Origin: DSVZ01 sp964568145
GTDB taxonomy: Bacteria; Verrucomicrobiota; Verrucomicrobiia; Limisphaerales; J093
NCBI GenBank assembly: GCA_964568145.1
Contig: CAZMOZ010000006.1
Span: 143,897-207,896, forward strand
DNA: 64,000 nt
Reading direction: 5' to 3'
Under the pieces are notes generated by a model. That model was given only the letters and a program-made list of their open reading frames with translations. It did no database searches and was not told where the DNA came from. How positions within the stretch are numbered: position 1 is the stretch's first letter; every line of letters starts with the position of its first letter. Positions 40,113 to 51,962 of the stretch are shown one piece after another. Made by a program: the position numbers and the translations under genes.

Positions 40113-41984
40113 TCACTTCGAGGCCGCGGGCAGCGCCACGTCCAGCAGGTCCTGCCGGATGCGGTCCTCGAGGTTGAAGGTCACGACTTCATGCGTGTTG
40201 CTGGGGACGATGACGTACTTGCGGGCCGGCGCCGTGGCGCGGCTGACGGTGTCCAGGTAGGTGCGCAGGCGGTACACCTCCGGCGAGGCCTGGTAGGCCA
40301 GCACCTGGTTGGTGAACCGCGCGGCGGTGCCGGCCGCCAGGGCGGTCAGCCGCGAGCGGGCGGCCTCGGCTTCGTTGACCTTGCGCGCCGCCTCGGCCTG
40401 GGCCAGCGGGAGGCGCTCGGCGGCGTACGCGCGCGCGTAATGGTTGGTGGCCGCTCGTTCCTGCATGGCGCCGAACACCCGCTCGAACTCGGGCGCGATC
40501 TTGACCGGCGGATGAATCCCGTGCAGGCCCACGAACAGCACCTTCACGCCCAGCTTGTAGGCGTCGGCCCGCGCCTGGATGCGTTGCAGCAGCACCTCGC
40601 TGGCCGCGCGCCGGCCGCGACCCATGATCTCGTCGAAATCCACGTTCACCAGGTAGCGCGTGACCTCGGCCTGGGCGATGGCTTGCAGGAGCCTGCCGGC
40701 GTCGGCATGGCCGTAGGCGTAGGCCACGAGGTCGTGAATCTGATACTGGACCGGCAGCTTGACGCTGAGCATATTGACGGGCACGGCCTGCTCGCCTTCG
40801 GTCGGGGCCGCCCCGGTCTGGGCCTCGCGACTGGCCACGAGCAGGTTGAACTCCTCCTTGGCGTGCGGCTTGGACCAGAGCACCACCCGCTGCTGGACGT
40901 GCTCCTCCTCCTCGACGATGCCCACCGTGAAACTTTGCACGCGCTCGGTCTGGTAGCGCTGCACCCGGTCAACCGGCCAGGGCCACTTGACGTGCGGGCC
41001 CGGGCCCAGGATTTCCCGGCCGGCCACCGGCCTCCCGAAGCGTTGCAGGACCGCCTGCTCGCCCGGCTCGACGAACACGAACGAGGTGGAGAGCAGCAGG
41101 ATGGTCAGTTGCACCAGCACCAGCCAGGCAAAGGCGCGCTCGAGGAAGCGGTAAAACCACGTCTGCGAAACCTTGAAGCCGAACTGGTAATCCAGCGCCT
41201 GCGCCGCCGTGGTGATGAGCCCGCCGGGCTGGCTCAATATGCCGATGAGGCGGCTCTCGTACAGCGGATGCGCGGCCTGGCCCTTGACGCGCGGGCGGTA
41301 GATTTCCAGCACCAGCGTGATGAGGTTCTCCGCCGCCACCAGGCCCAGCACCATCACCAGGATGCGGGCGACGGTGCGGTCCACGCCCGGATAGCCCGCC
41401 CAGCCGGCGGCCTCGACGCCCGCAGCCACCACGCACAGCACCGAGCCGAGCAGCACGTAACTGGCCTGGGGCCGCAGCAGCCGCTGGTTCTGGAGGCGCG
41501 CCAGCACGGCGGAGTACTTGCCCACCTGAAAGTACACCAGCGCCAACAGGCCGTTCAGCGTCATCGCCACCGTGGCCTGTTCCGTCGTGGCCGGCCAGTC
41601 ATGGACGATCAGCCGCCAGAGAAAATTGACGCCCGCCGCCTGGCCCAGCAGCAGCAGGATGGCAAAGCCGGGCACGATGAACCGCTCGAACTGCTCGCGC
41701 GCCCGGCGGGCGGGGAACAATTCGGCGTCCGCCCCGGTGAAGAGCGAGGAGCTGCTGGCGCTTTTGCGGAGTTCGTCCACCTCCATCTGCTCGAGCTGCT
41801 CGCGTTCCTCGAGGCGCATCTGGATGTAGGCCACCAGCGCCACGAGAAAGCCCATGCCGATGAACGCCGCGGTCGCGTAACCCGTGACCGACCCGGCGTA
41901 ATGGCCCAGCGCGGCCACCGCCACGGTCAGCACCAGCAGCAGCAGCCAGTTCACCAGTCCTTTGGTAGAAATGCTTTGTTCCAT
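40113..41984 (-). CDS. Large SPFH-domain membrane protein with extra N-terminal helices, HflK-like (first of three)
   Basis: A 623-residue product. Unlike standard HflK it carries about seven hydrophobic segments in the first 330 residues (LVNWLLLLVLTVAVAALGHY, YATAAFIGMGFLVALVAYIQ, FERFIVPGFAILLLLGQAAG and others). The SPFH domain then begins at about residue 340, EPGEQAVLQRFGRPVAGREI-LGPGPH, with KWPWPVDRVQRYQTERVQS and LSVKLPVQYQIHDLVAYAYG. The Glu/Ala-rich helix (RLPLAQAEAARKVNEAEAAR) follows. Two smaller SPFH genes come next. The added polytopic domain is unusual and may anchor a partner such as the ABC permease four bases upstream. Confidence 0.83.
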   Translation of the reverse strand: MEQSISTKGLVNWLLLLVLTVAVAALGHYAGSVTGYATAAFIGMGFLVALVAYIQMRLEEREQLEQMEVDELRKSASSSSLFTGADAELFPARRAREQFERFIVPGFAILLLLGQAAGVNFLWRLIVHDWPATTEQATVAMTLNGLLALVYFQVGKYSAVLARLQNQRLLRPQASYVLLGSVLCVVAAGVEAAGWAGYPGVDRTVARILVMVLGLVAAENLITLVLEIYRPRVKGQAAHPLYESRLIGILSQPGGLITTAAQALDYQFGFKVSQTWFYRFLERAFAWLVLVQLTILLLSTSFVFVEPGEQAVLQRFGRPVAGREILGPGPHVKWPWPVDRVQRYQTERVQSFTVGIVEEEEHVQQRVVLWSKPHAKEEFNLLVASREAQTGAAPTEGEQAVPVNMLSVKLPVQYQIHDLVAYAYGHADAGRLLQAIAQAEVTRYLVNVDFDEIMGRGRRAASEVLLQRIQARADAYKLGVKVLFVGLHGIHPPVKIAPEFERVFGAMQERAATNHYARAYAAERLPLAQAEAARKVNEAEAARSRLTALAAGTAARFTNQVLAYQASPEVYRLRTYLDTVSRATAPARKYVIVPSNTHEVVTFNLEDRIRQDLLDVALPAASK

Positions 41985-41988
41985 GGTT

Positions 41989-42948
41989 CTAACTCAGCTC
42001 GCGGTCTTGAAAGAGCACCAGCGCCACGGCCAGCACCGCGCCGATATACCCGGCGCTGTACCCGAACGCCCGCGCCACGTACGTCCACGGGATCGCCTTG
42101 TCCATGCCGAGGGCGTCGGCCATCCAGAACAACTGCCAGTTGGGCAGCAGCGTGTACGGCACGACCGCCCAGCCTTCGCCGGCCTCGGCGCGCGCGCCGA
42201 AGAGATAATCGGACAGCAGCCCCAGGATGAACAGCGCGGTGCACACCGCCAGCGTGGGCAGCATGTCCAGCCGCGTGGAGCACGCCAGCGCCAGCCCCGC
42301 CAGCACCCACACCGCCAGCAGGATCAGCATCGCCGCCGGGATGAGCCGCCAGTCCACGACCTGCGGCGTGCCGAAGAACGTGTCCACCTTGGTGAAGAAC
42401 GCCACGTACAGAAACCCCAGCGTGGTGAGCACGCACGCCGCCGTCACCGTGATCGTCACGAACACGCGGTCCAGAAAGTAGTTCGCAAAGCCGCCCGCCA
42501 GGTATGCCAGCACCAGCATCCCGAAATAGATCGCCAGCGACAGCGTGTCCGCCTCGCCGTAGGCGTCGAAGGCCATCCGGCTGGCCAGCAGCGAGGCGAT
42601 GGCGTTGAAGTAGGTCAGCACCATGAGCGCGGCAGCCAGGCCGGCGTATTTGGCCAGGAGGAACTGCGCGCGGCTGACCGGCTTGGCCAGCACGGCCAGC
42701 GCGGTGCCGGTGCGGATTTCATGCGCCACCGTGGCCGAGGCGCTCAGCACCGCCCCCACCAGGCCCGCCAGCAGCATCACGGCCAGCACGCTGTCCTTGA
42801 CCATCTTGGGATCGTCCCCGAAGCCGAAATACGGCACCGCGGCCAGGAACACGCAGAACGCCCCGGAGGCGGTCATCAGCAGCAGGAAGACCGGCTGCCG
42901 GACCAGCTCCAGAAAGGTGTTGCTGGCAATGGTCAGGAACTGTCGCAT
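41989..42948 (-). CDS. ABC-2-type transporter permease
   Basis: A 319-residue product starting at the ATG at 42948. About six hydrophobic helices and the ABC-2/NosY-like motif VAHEIRTGTALAVLAKPVSR, RAQFLLAKYAGLAAALMVLT, the cytoplasmic element typical of gliding/NosY-type permeases. The ATP-binding subunit normally encoded beside it is absent from the window. It is followed 4 bp later by the first SPFH gene, so it is the first gene of the permease-SPFH-SPFH-SPFH-ATPase operon. Confidence 0.85.
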   Translation of the reverse strand: MRQFLTIASNTFLELVRQPVFLLLMTASGAFCVFLAAVPYFGFGDDPKMVKDSVLAVMLLAGLVGAVLSASATVAHEIRTGTALAVLAKPVSRAQFLLAKYAGLAAALMVLTYFNAIASLLASRMAFDAYGEADTLSLAIYFGMLVLAYLAGGFANYFLDRVFVTITVTAACVLTTLGFLYVAFFTKVDTFFGTPQVVDWRLIPAAMLILLAVWVLAGLALACSTRLDMLPTLAVCTALFILGLLSDYLFGARAEAGEGWAVVPYTLLPNWQLFWMADALGMDKAIPWTYVARAFGYSAGYIGAVLAVALVLFQDRELS

Positions 42949-43112
42949 GTGCGAACGGCGCGAGTCGCCAAGCCTACCTGGGCAAAAGGCGATTGCAAAC
43001 CGATATTCCCCGCCGCCCACGCCCGCCCGGGCCGCGTTCCGGGCATTAAACCCGGCTGGGAGCGGCTGGAAACTGTGCGTCTGACGGCACAGAAATGGCC
43101 GCTGCGGCGGAA
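42949..43112. other. Upstream region of the permease-SPFH operon
   Basis: No gene; the promoter of the operon should be here but no convincing -35/-10 pair is visible. It leads directly into the heptanucleotide array at 43113. Confidence 0.4.
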
Positions 43113-43238
43113 GGCAGGAGCCAGAAGGCAGTGGTCAATAGTCAGTGGTCAGGAGTCAGAAGTCAGAAGCGGGGAACGAGAATCTGGCATCCGGCATCCG
43201 CTTCCCTCGAACCATGAACCCCGAGTCTCGAACCCCGG
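43113..43238. repeat. Heptanucleotide array, three heptad types in one phase
   Basis: Eighteen consecutive 7-bp units (126 bp). The first eight are of the gtcagaa type (gtcagtg, gtcagga, gtcagaa twice), then tctggca/tccggca/tccgctt, then five of the ccctcga/accatga/accccga type. The last group is the reverse complement of the gttcatg-type units at 24874. The phase is never broken although the sequence type changes twice. It ends about 70 bp after the response-regulator gene's stop, which shows a GAGTCTCGCCC motif also found near 51674. Confidence 0.8.
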
Positions 43239-43311
43239 CACAGCAGGGCCCGACAGAGTCTCGCCCAACCAAGAAAAGTCGAAGGCCAGCATCTGGCCGC
43301 AGCCCCCCGGC

Positions 43312-43710
43312 CTACGCGCTGGGGCCCGGGCTGGCCAGCAAGCGCGCGATGCGTTCGCGCAGCAAAGCGAAGTCCACCGGCTTTTCCACAAAGTCGGTCA
43401 CCGGCAGCCATTTGGGGTCAATGTCCTTGGTGCTGAACCCCAGTGGAAACTGCTGGTTCACGGCGGTGAGCATGAGGATGGGCAGGCTGGCGGTGCGGCG
43501 GCGCAGTTCGCGCGCCAGTTGGAAGCCGGCGCTGGGATCCTCGGGAAACATCACGTCCAGGATCACCGCGTCGGGTCGGCGCGCTTCCACCCTGGCCAGG
43601 GTCTCGCCCGGGGTGTGCAGGACCTGGACCTCGTGGCCCATCGCTTCGCACACGGTGGCCACCGCGGAGGCGAACTCCGGGTCGTCGTCAACAATCAACA
43701 GGTAAGCCAT
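43312..43710 (-). CDS. Single-domain response regulator (REC)
   Basis: A 132-residue stand-alone receiver. Acidic pocket LLIVDDDPEF, phosphoacceptor Asp in AVILDVMFPEDPSAGFQL, Thr in ILMLTAVNQQFPLGF and Lys in DFVEKPVDFALL are all present. The loop after the phosphorylation site is longer than usual (PEDPSAGF, QQFPLGFSTKDIDPKW), a pattern of receivers paired with membrane kinases of this type. No output domain, so it probably acts by protein-protein contact. It follows its likely kinase by 31 bp. Confidence 0.9.
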   Translation of the reverse strand: MAYLLIVDDDPEFASAVATVCEAMGHEVQVLHTPGETLARVEARRPDAVILDVMFPEDPSAGFQLARELRRRTASLPILMLTAVNQQFPLGFSTKDIDPKWLPVTDFVEKPVDFALLRERIARLLASPGPSA

Positions 43711-43741
43711 GGTCGGATTCGGGTTTGCGGGGCTGGAGGTT

Positions 43742-45202
43742 TCAGAGAGTCGTCGCGGCGAGGCCGGGCCAGGTGACGGTGAAGCGCGTGCCCCAGCCGG
43801 GCGCGCTTTCCACCTGCACGGCGGCGCGCTCGGCGCAGGCCACCTGGCGCACGATCGCCAGGCCCAGGCCGGTCGAGGCGCGGTTGTGCAACACGGCTTC
43901 CTCGGTGCGGTAATAGTCCTCGAAGATGTGCGGCAGTTTCTCGCGGGGGATGCCGATGCCGTGGTCGCGCACGGTGAACCGCGCGCCCGCGCCGGGCTGC
44001 GGGCCGCAGGCCACCTCCACCACGCCGCCGTCGTGCGAGTAGTTCACGGCGTTCACCACCAGGTTGTCCACCAGCATGGTCACGTGGTCCGCCACGGCGC
44101 TCACCGGCGCGGGCGCCAGGGCGGTGTCGAGGCGGATGTGGCGCTGGCGGGCGGCCGGTTCGACGCGGGCGACCACCTCGCCCACCACGGCGGCGAGGTC
44201 CAGCGGGCGGCGCGGCGGCTCCGCCTGGCCGCGGGAACGCAAGTTGGCGAGCTGGAGCATCTCCTGAATCTGCCGCGACAACGCCAGGCAACGGGTCGCG
44301 ATCTTTTCCACCACCTGGGTTGCCGACGGCGGCAGCGCCCCGGCGTAGCCGCCCAGCAGCACCTGGCTCATCGCGTGGATGGCCGCGAAGGGCGCCTTCA
44401 ACTGGTGGGTGGTCTGGAGCATGTGCTTCGCGCGTTCTTCAATGCTGGCCGCCAGCCGCCGGTTGGTTTCAGCCAGTTGATGTTCCCGCCGGCGCAGCGT
44501 CGCGGCCAGGCGCGACACGAGATACCAGATCACCGCCCAGATCAACAACATGGGAATCACGGCGGCGATGCCGCCCGCCGGGGCAGAGCCGTCCCCGGCC
44601 GGTCCGCCGGCGGCCAGCACCGACGAAGGCGGCACCCAGCCCGCGGCCACGGCCCACAGCGCCAGCCCGTGACTGCCCGCCGCCAGACCCGCGACGGCCA
44701 GGCTTTCGCCCGGTGAAAACACGAGACAGGCCAGGATGATGTGAAAGAGGTACATGAACGGCGCCGCCGGCCACTCGGGTCCCAGCCAGTGAATGACCGC
44801 CGTGAGGATCAACAGATCGCTCACGATCTGCGCCCACAACACCACCCGGAGCGGACGCCACTGTCCGGTGCCCGCGACCGCGCGTCGCGCCAGGCGGCTG
44901 AAGGCCAGGTTGAGCGCCGCCAGCAAGGCGGCGGCTGTGCCCGGCCAGACGGGATTGATCTTCAGTCCCAGCGACGCGGGCAATTCGTGGAACAGCCCGG
45001 CTGCTGCCACCACGAAAAGCACCGCCACCACCAGCCAGCGCAACTGACAAAACCAGATGGCGTAGTCGCGCAACAGCGGCTCGGTCCATTCCCGGTCGTC
45101 GGGCACGGCGGCCGCAGGCTTGGCCGGCGTGCTGGACGCCTCCTCGAGGCGGTACACCGCGAGGTCGGCCGGGTCGGCGTCAGGCGCGGCAGCGGCCGTC
45201 AT
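43742..45202 (-). CDS. Membrane-bound sensor histidine kinase
   Basis: A 486-residue product with about six N-terminal hydrophobic helices (WLVVAVLFVVAAAGLFHELP, LIWAVIWYLVSRLAATL and others) forming a membrane sensor. A HisKA domain follows with phospho-His in TTHQLKAPFAAIHAMSQVL, then HATPase_c with N box LVDNLVVNAVNYSHDGG, G1 RDHGIGIPREKLPHIFEDYY and G2 STGLGLAIVRQV. It lies 5 bp after korB and 31 bp before a single-domain receiver, so kinase and regulator are very likely cotranscribed with the oxidoreductase, perhaps sensing redox or electron-carrier state. Confidence 0.9.
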   Translation of the reverse strand: MTAAAAPDADPADLAVYRLEEASSTPAKPAAAVPDDREWTEPLLRDYAIWFCQLRWLVVAVLFVVAAAGLFHELPASLGLKINPVWPGTAAALLAALNLAFSRLARRAVAGTGQWRPLRVVLWAQIVSDLLILTAVIHWLGPEWPAAPFMYLFHIILACLVFSPGESLAVAGLAAGSHGLALWAVAAGWVPPSSVLAAGGPAGDGSAPAGGIAAVIPMLLIWAVIWYLVSRLAATLRRREHQLAETNRRLAASIEERAKHMLQTTHQLKAPFAAIHAMSQVLLGGYAGALPPSATQVVEKIATRCLALSRQIQEMLQLANLRSRGQAEPPRRPLDLAAVVGEVVARVEPAARQRHIRLDTALAPAPVSAVADHVTMLVDNLVVNAVNYSHDGGVVEVACGPQPGAGARFTVRDHGIGIPREKLPHIFEDYYRTEEAVLHNRASTGLGLAIVRQVACAERAAVQVESAPGWGTRFTVTWPGLAATTL

Positions 45203-45207
45203 CGGCG

Positions 45208-46272
45208 CTACTCCACCTCCCAGGTGGTCCCCGAATTGAGCAGGGCTTTCAAATTAGGCTGCCCGCGCCTGGCCATGGAGTTGCGGATTTGCTCCATCAA
45301 CAGGTCGTCGTAGGTCTGGCGTTCAACCTGGCGGAACACGCCCAGTGCGGTGGGAAATTGCGGCGGCTCGAGCTCGGCCAGCAACGCCGCCAAGGCCGGC
45401 GACTCGCTGCGCGCGTTGTGGACGAGCAGTTCGCCTTCGCGCGCGGGTTCGGCCTCGAGGTCCACGATTGCCGGTTCCATGTTGCGCATCACCAGGCCGC
45501 GGCGGCCGCCTTTGCCGAAGCGGATGGGCTCGCCGTGGCGCAGCAGAATCCGCGATTCCTCGGCGCTGGCCCGGTCCGCGACTTCATCAAACGAGCCTTC
45601 GTTGAAGACGCGGCAGTTCTGCAGAATCTCGATGAATGCCGCGCCCCGGTGCCGCGCGGCGGCGTCCACCGTCGCCGCCAGATGGGCGGGGTCCGCGTAC
45701 AGCGTGCGCGCCACGAACGTGGCCTGGGCGGCCAGCGCGGTCAGCACTGGGCTGATGGGTTGTTCGATGGTGCCCAGCGGGCTGGACTTGGTGCGCTTGC
45801 CGAACTCGGAGGTGGGCGAGTACTGGCCTTTCGTGAGGCCGTAAATGCGGTTGTTGAACAGCAGCACCTTCACGTCGAGGTTGCGGCGCAGGCAGTGAAT
45901 GACGTGGTTGGTGCCAATGGACAGCCCGTCGCCGTCGCCGGTCACGACCCAGACCGACAGCGCGGGGTTGGCGCATTTGACGCCGGTGGCGATGGCCGGC
46001 GCGCGGCCGTGGATGCCGTGGATGCCGTACGTGTTCACGTAGTACGGGAAGCGCGACGAGCAGCCGATGCCCGACACGAACACGAAGTTGTGTCGCGGGA
46101 TGCCCAGCCCGGCCAGGACCTTCTGGACCTGCGTCAGAATCGCGTAATCACCGCAGCCGGGGCACCAGCGGACTTCCTGCCCGGTCTGGAAATCCTTGCG
46201 GGTCAGTTGCCGCAGGCAATCCGCGCTGGCGGGAGGCGGCGTCTCGGGGGGGAACAGGGTGGGGGCGCTCAT
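45208..46272 (-). CDS. korB: 2-oxoacid:ferredoxin oxidoreductase, beta (thiamine-pyrophosphate) subunit
   Basis: A 354-residue TPP-binding subunit. EVRWCPGCGDYAILTQVQKV is the CPGCG motif of the family; the TPP/Mg site is WVVTGDGDGLSIGTNHVIHC followed by NNRIYGLTKGQYSPTS, with FVSGIGCSSRFPYYVNTYGI upstream. The length and the TSEFGKRTKSSPLG loop match KorB/OorB. Together with the alpha subunit it converts 2-oxoacid, CoA and oxidised ferredoxin to acyl-CoA, CO2 and reduced ferredoxin. The substrate could be 2-oxoglutarate or another 2-oxoacid; Kor is the best guess. It overlaps korA by ATGA. Confidence 0.88.
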   Translation of the reverse strand: MSAPTLFPPETPPPASADCLRQLTRKDFQTGQEVRWCPGCGDYAILTQVQKVLAGLGIPRHNFVFVSGIGCSSRFPYYVNTYGIHGIHGRAPAIATGVKCANPALSVWVVTGDGDGLSIGTNHVIHCLRRNLDVKVLLFNNRIYGLTKGQYSPTSEFGKRTKSSPLGTIEQPISPVLTALAAQATFVARTLYADPAHLAATVDAAARHRGAAFIEILQNCRVFNEGSFDEVADRASAEESRILLRHGEPIRFGKGGRRGLVMRNMEPAIVDLEAEPAREGELLVHNARSESPALAALLAELEPPQFPTALGVFRQVERQTYDDLLMEQIRNSMARRGQPNLKALLNSGTTWEVE

Positions 46273-48125
46273 GGTCTCAACTCGGCTTCGAGGGCGTTGC
46301 GGATTTCGCGGATCAAAAACGGCCGGCCTTCGATCTTCGCCAGCGGCTTGACCGGCAGGAGAAAGCGGCTGCGCAGCAGCGTTGCCAGATGGCCGGAGTT
46401 GTTTTCGGGCACCAGAATCTTCCGGAAGCGGCGCAGCACCGACTCCAGATTCTTCGGCAGCGGGTTCAAATGGCGCAAATGTAGGTGCGATACCGCGTGG
46501 CCTTCCATCCGCGCCTGGCGCACGGCGGCGATGATCGCGCCGTACGTGCTGCCCCAGCCCACCACGAGCAAGTCCCCGCCAGGCTCGCCGTCCACCTCCG
46601 CCGGCGGGATGGCGTCGGCGATGCCTGCGATCTTGCGCGCGCGCAGTTCCACCATGTGGGCGTGGTTCTCCGAATCGTAGGTGACCACGCCGGTGACATC
46701 CTGTTTTTCCAGGCCGCCGATGCGGTGTTCGAGCCCCGGCGTGCCGGGCGTGGCCCAGGGACGGGCCAGGGTTTGCGGATCACGCCGGTACGGCGCGAAG
46801 TCCAGGCTGCCGGGCGGCGGGCCGGGCGCCCGCAAATCCGGCAGGCGGTCCGGGTCGGGGATGCGGAACGCCTCGGCGCTGTTGGCCAGGAAGCTGTCCG
46901 ACAGCACCAGCACCGGCGTCATGTAACGCATGGCCAGCCGCGCCGCCTCGAAGGCGATGTCGAAGCAGTCCGCCGGGGTGGCCGCGGCCAGGACGGGCAG
47001 GGGCGCCTCGCCGTGCCGGCCGTACAGCGCCATCAACAGGTCGGCCTGCTCGGTCTTGGTGGGCATGCCCGTGCTGGGCCCGGCGCGCTGGACGTTGATC
47101 ACCACCAGCGGCAGTTCGGTCATGACCGCGAGGCCGAGCGCCTCGGTCTTGAGCGAAAGCCCCGGCCCGCTGGTGCCGGTGGCGCCGAGCGCCCCGGCGA
47201 ACGACCCGCCGATGGCGGCGCACGCCGCGGCGATCTCGTCCTCGCACTGGATGACGCGCACGTCGTATTCCTTGCGCGCCGACAGCTCGTGCAGGATGTC
47301 GCTGGCGGGCGTGATGGGGTAGCTGGCGTACAGCAGCGGGCGCCCGGCCTTGCCGGCGGCGGTAATGAGCCCCAACGCCATGGCTTCGTTGCCGGTCACG
47401 CGCCGGTAACGGCCCTTGGGGAGGTTGCCCGGCGCCACGCGGTAATGCACGCGCAGCAGTTCGGTGGTGTTGGCGAAGTTGTAGCCGGCGCGCAGGCTGG
47501 CGCCGTTGGCCGCCATCACCGCCGGGTTCTTGCGGAACTTGTGCATGAGCCATTCCAGCAGCGGCTGGAGCGGCTGGTCGTACAGCCACAGCGTCATGCC
47601 CAGCGCGAAGAAGTTCTTGCATCGCGCCTGCGCGCTGCCCGAGAGCCCGCTGTCCTTCGTGGCCTCCTCGGTGAGCCGGGTCATCGCCACGGGGATCACC
47701 CGGTAGCCTTCCAGCGAGCCGTCCTCAAGCGGGTTCGCCGGGTACTTCGCTTTGGCGAGGTTGGTCGCGGTGAACTCGTCCGTGTCCACGATGATCAGGC
47801 CGCCCGGCTGCAGCTCGGGCAGGCTGACCTTGAGCGCCGCGGGGTTCATCGCCACCAGCACGAACGGCGCGTCGCCGGGTGTCGTGACCTCCTCGCTGCC
47901 GAAGTTCAACTGGTAGCCGCTCACCCCGGCCAGCGATCCCGCGGGGGCGCGTATCTCGGAGGGAAAGTCGGGGATGGAGCGGATGGCGCAGCCGGACAGG
48001 GAGGCGAGGTCGGCAAACTGGCTGCCGACCAGTTGCATGCCGTCGCCGGAATCGCCCGCGAAGCGCACGGTGGACTGCTGCAATTCCCGCAATTCCCGGC
48101 CGTTGTCAGAACAACAGGGGTCCAT
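46269..48125 (-). CDS. korA: 2-oxoacid:ferredoxin oxidoreductase, fused gamma-alpha subunit
   Basis: A 618-residue product from the ATG at 48125. Residues 1-190 form the gamma domain (TVRFAGDSGDGMQLVGSQFA, GLIIVDTDEFTATNLAKA). The alpha (pyrimidine-binding) domain follows: RVTGNEAMALGLITAAGKAG, LLYASYPITPASDILHELSA, CEDEIAAACAAIGGSFAGAL, TGTSGPGLSLKTEALGLAV, and PLVVINVQRAGPSTGMPTKT-EQADL. The C-terminal transketolase-like domain has LLVVGWGSTYGAIIAAVRQA and the end FLIREIRNALEAEL. This gamma-alpha fusion is normal for KorA/VorB-type enzymes. First gene of the korA-korB-kinase-regulator operon. Confidence 0.9.
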   Translation of the reverse strand: MDPCCSDNGRELRELQQSTVRFAGDSGDGMQLVGSQFADLASLSGCAIRSIPDFPSEIRAPAGSLAGVSGYQLNFGSEEVTTPGDAPFVLVAMNPAALKVSLPELQPGGLIIVDTDEFTATNLAKAKYPANPLEDGSLEGYRVIPVAMTRLTEEATKDSGLSGSAQARCKNFFALGMTLWLYDQPLQPLLEWLMHKFRKNPAVMAANGASLRAGYNFANTTELLRVHYRVAPGNLPKGRYRRVTGNEAMALGLITAAGKAGRPLLYASYPITPASDILHELSARKEYDVRVIQCEDEIAAACAAIGGSFAGALGATGTSGPGLSLKTEALGLAVMTELPLVVINVQRAGPSTGMPTKTEQADLLMALYGRHGEAPLPVLAAATPADCFDIAFEAARLAMRYMTPVLVLSDSFLANSAEAFRIPDPDRLPDLRAPGPPPGSLDFAPYRRDPQTLARPWATPGTPGLEHRIGGLEKQDVTGVVTYDSENHAHMVELRARKIAGIADAIPPAEVDGEPGGDLLVVGWGSTYGAIIAAVRQARMEGHAVSHLHLRHLNPLPKNLESVLRRFRKILVPENNSGHLATLLRSRFLLPVKPLAKIEGRPFLIREIRNALEAELRP

Positions 48126-48545
48126 GATTTCAAGTCGTTTGCCCGGCAATCTTCCCGCCGTCCGGTACCGACCGGTCAGTTCCGGCCCGCAGCTACGCTC
48201 GCCGCGGGTCCAACGATTTCTTCGAGCGCCGCCGTGCTAATGGGCTGCTTGTGCGCTCCTAACGCGCCGATGTAAAGCCAAAATGAATGGCCGCGACAAG
48301 GCCCCGGTCCCGAGCGGCAATGGGTTCAACGGAGCGCGGCGTTTACGCCGCTTCAATGCCGCCGGGCGACCTGTGTGGCCTGCGCTCCCGAGCCTTTGTC
48401 CAGACTACACTGAGGCGCACAAACGGACCGCGGACGGCCTCGTTCGCGTCCGGCGGGTTGAAGTTCCGGGCTCGCAATGCCCGCCCATTTGATTTCGCGA
48501 GAACCGGGCAACGCCTTCGACCGGTCGGGCGTCTGCCGAAGACCT
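48126..48545. other. Intergenic region between korA and uvrA
   Basis: 420 bp without a convincing gene. It contains the hairpin GCGGCGTTTACGCCGC at 48336-48351, preceded by GGAGCGC and followed by TTCAATGCCGCC, which looks like another short dispersed repeat. The korA promoter should lie at 48130-48250 but is not recognisable. Confidence 0.4.
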
Positions 48546-51485
<2,940 letters not shown>

Positions 51486-51784
51486 GGCGCAAGTCTTAGC
51501 ACACGACCGGGCGCGTTCCAGCCGCCCGTTTGTGGGGGCGCATCTCAATTTCGCGCCGGTGACAGGCGGGCTGTAGCGGCCCGGGCGACCTCGCCTGGGG
51601 CTCTGCCGCGGGCGCCTCGCCCGCGGTGGCCTCGGCCTGACCACCACAGTCCTGAAAGTTCGGGCTCGACGGAGTCTCGCCCCACCACGTCAAGACGGGA
51701 TGGCACAATAGCGAGATGCGTCCCGTTTGTTCTGCCCGGGGTCTCCACGGTTGACACCGCAAGCGCGCTTCCCAGGCTCGCTGC
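51486..51784. other. Upstream region of uvrA, no gene seen
   Basis: About 300 bp between divergent uvrA and the truncated gene at 51785. It contains a GC-rich CCGCGGGCG/CGCCCGCGG inverted pair near 51609-51634 and the motif GGAGTCTCGCCC near 51671, related to GAGTCTCGCCC at 43255. No clear promoter. Confidence 0.4.
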
Positions 51785-51962
51785 ATGAAAACTCCCCTCG
51801 CTTTCCTGGCGCTGGCAGCCGGCCTCGCGGTTACGACACAGGCGCGTCCCGTGGATGTTCCCAGCCTGGATGAACTCTGGCGCCGGGCGGACCTGGTGGT
51901 GGTGCTCGCGCCCACCAACACCATGAAGACCGCGGACCAGTTTCCGCAAGCGGGCGAGCCGG
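51785..51962 (+). pseudogene. Truncated secreted hypothetical protein
   Basis: A start with a clear signal peptide (MKTPLAFLALAAGLAVTTQA) leads into PVDVPSLDELWRRADLVVVL-APTNTMKTADQF, the N-terminus of a small exported family known from Verrucomicrobia and Planctomycetes (pattern YDELWxKADLVVIAxPxxT). The similarity ends after about 58 residues at a point coinciding with the last codon of the convergent argC, beyond which the frame is antisense to argC. The gene has lost its 3' part, probably by a deletion that joined it to the end of argC. Confidence 0.5.
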
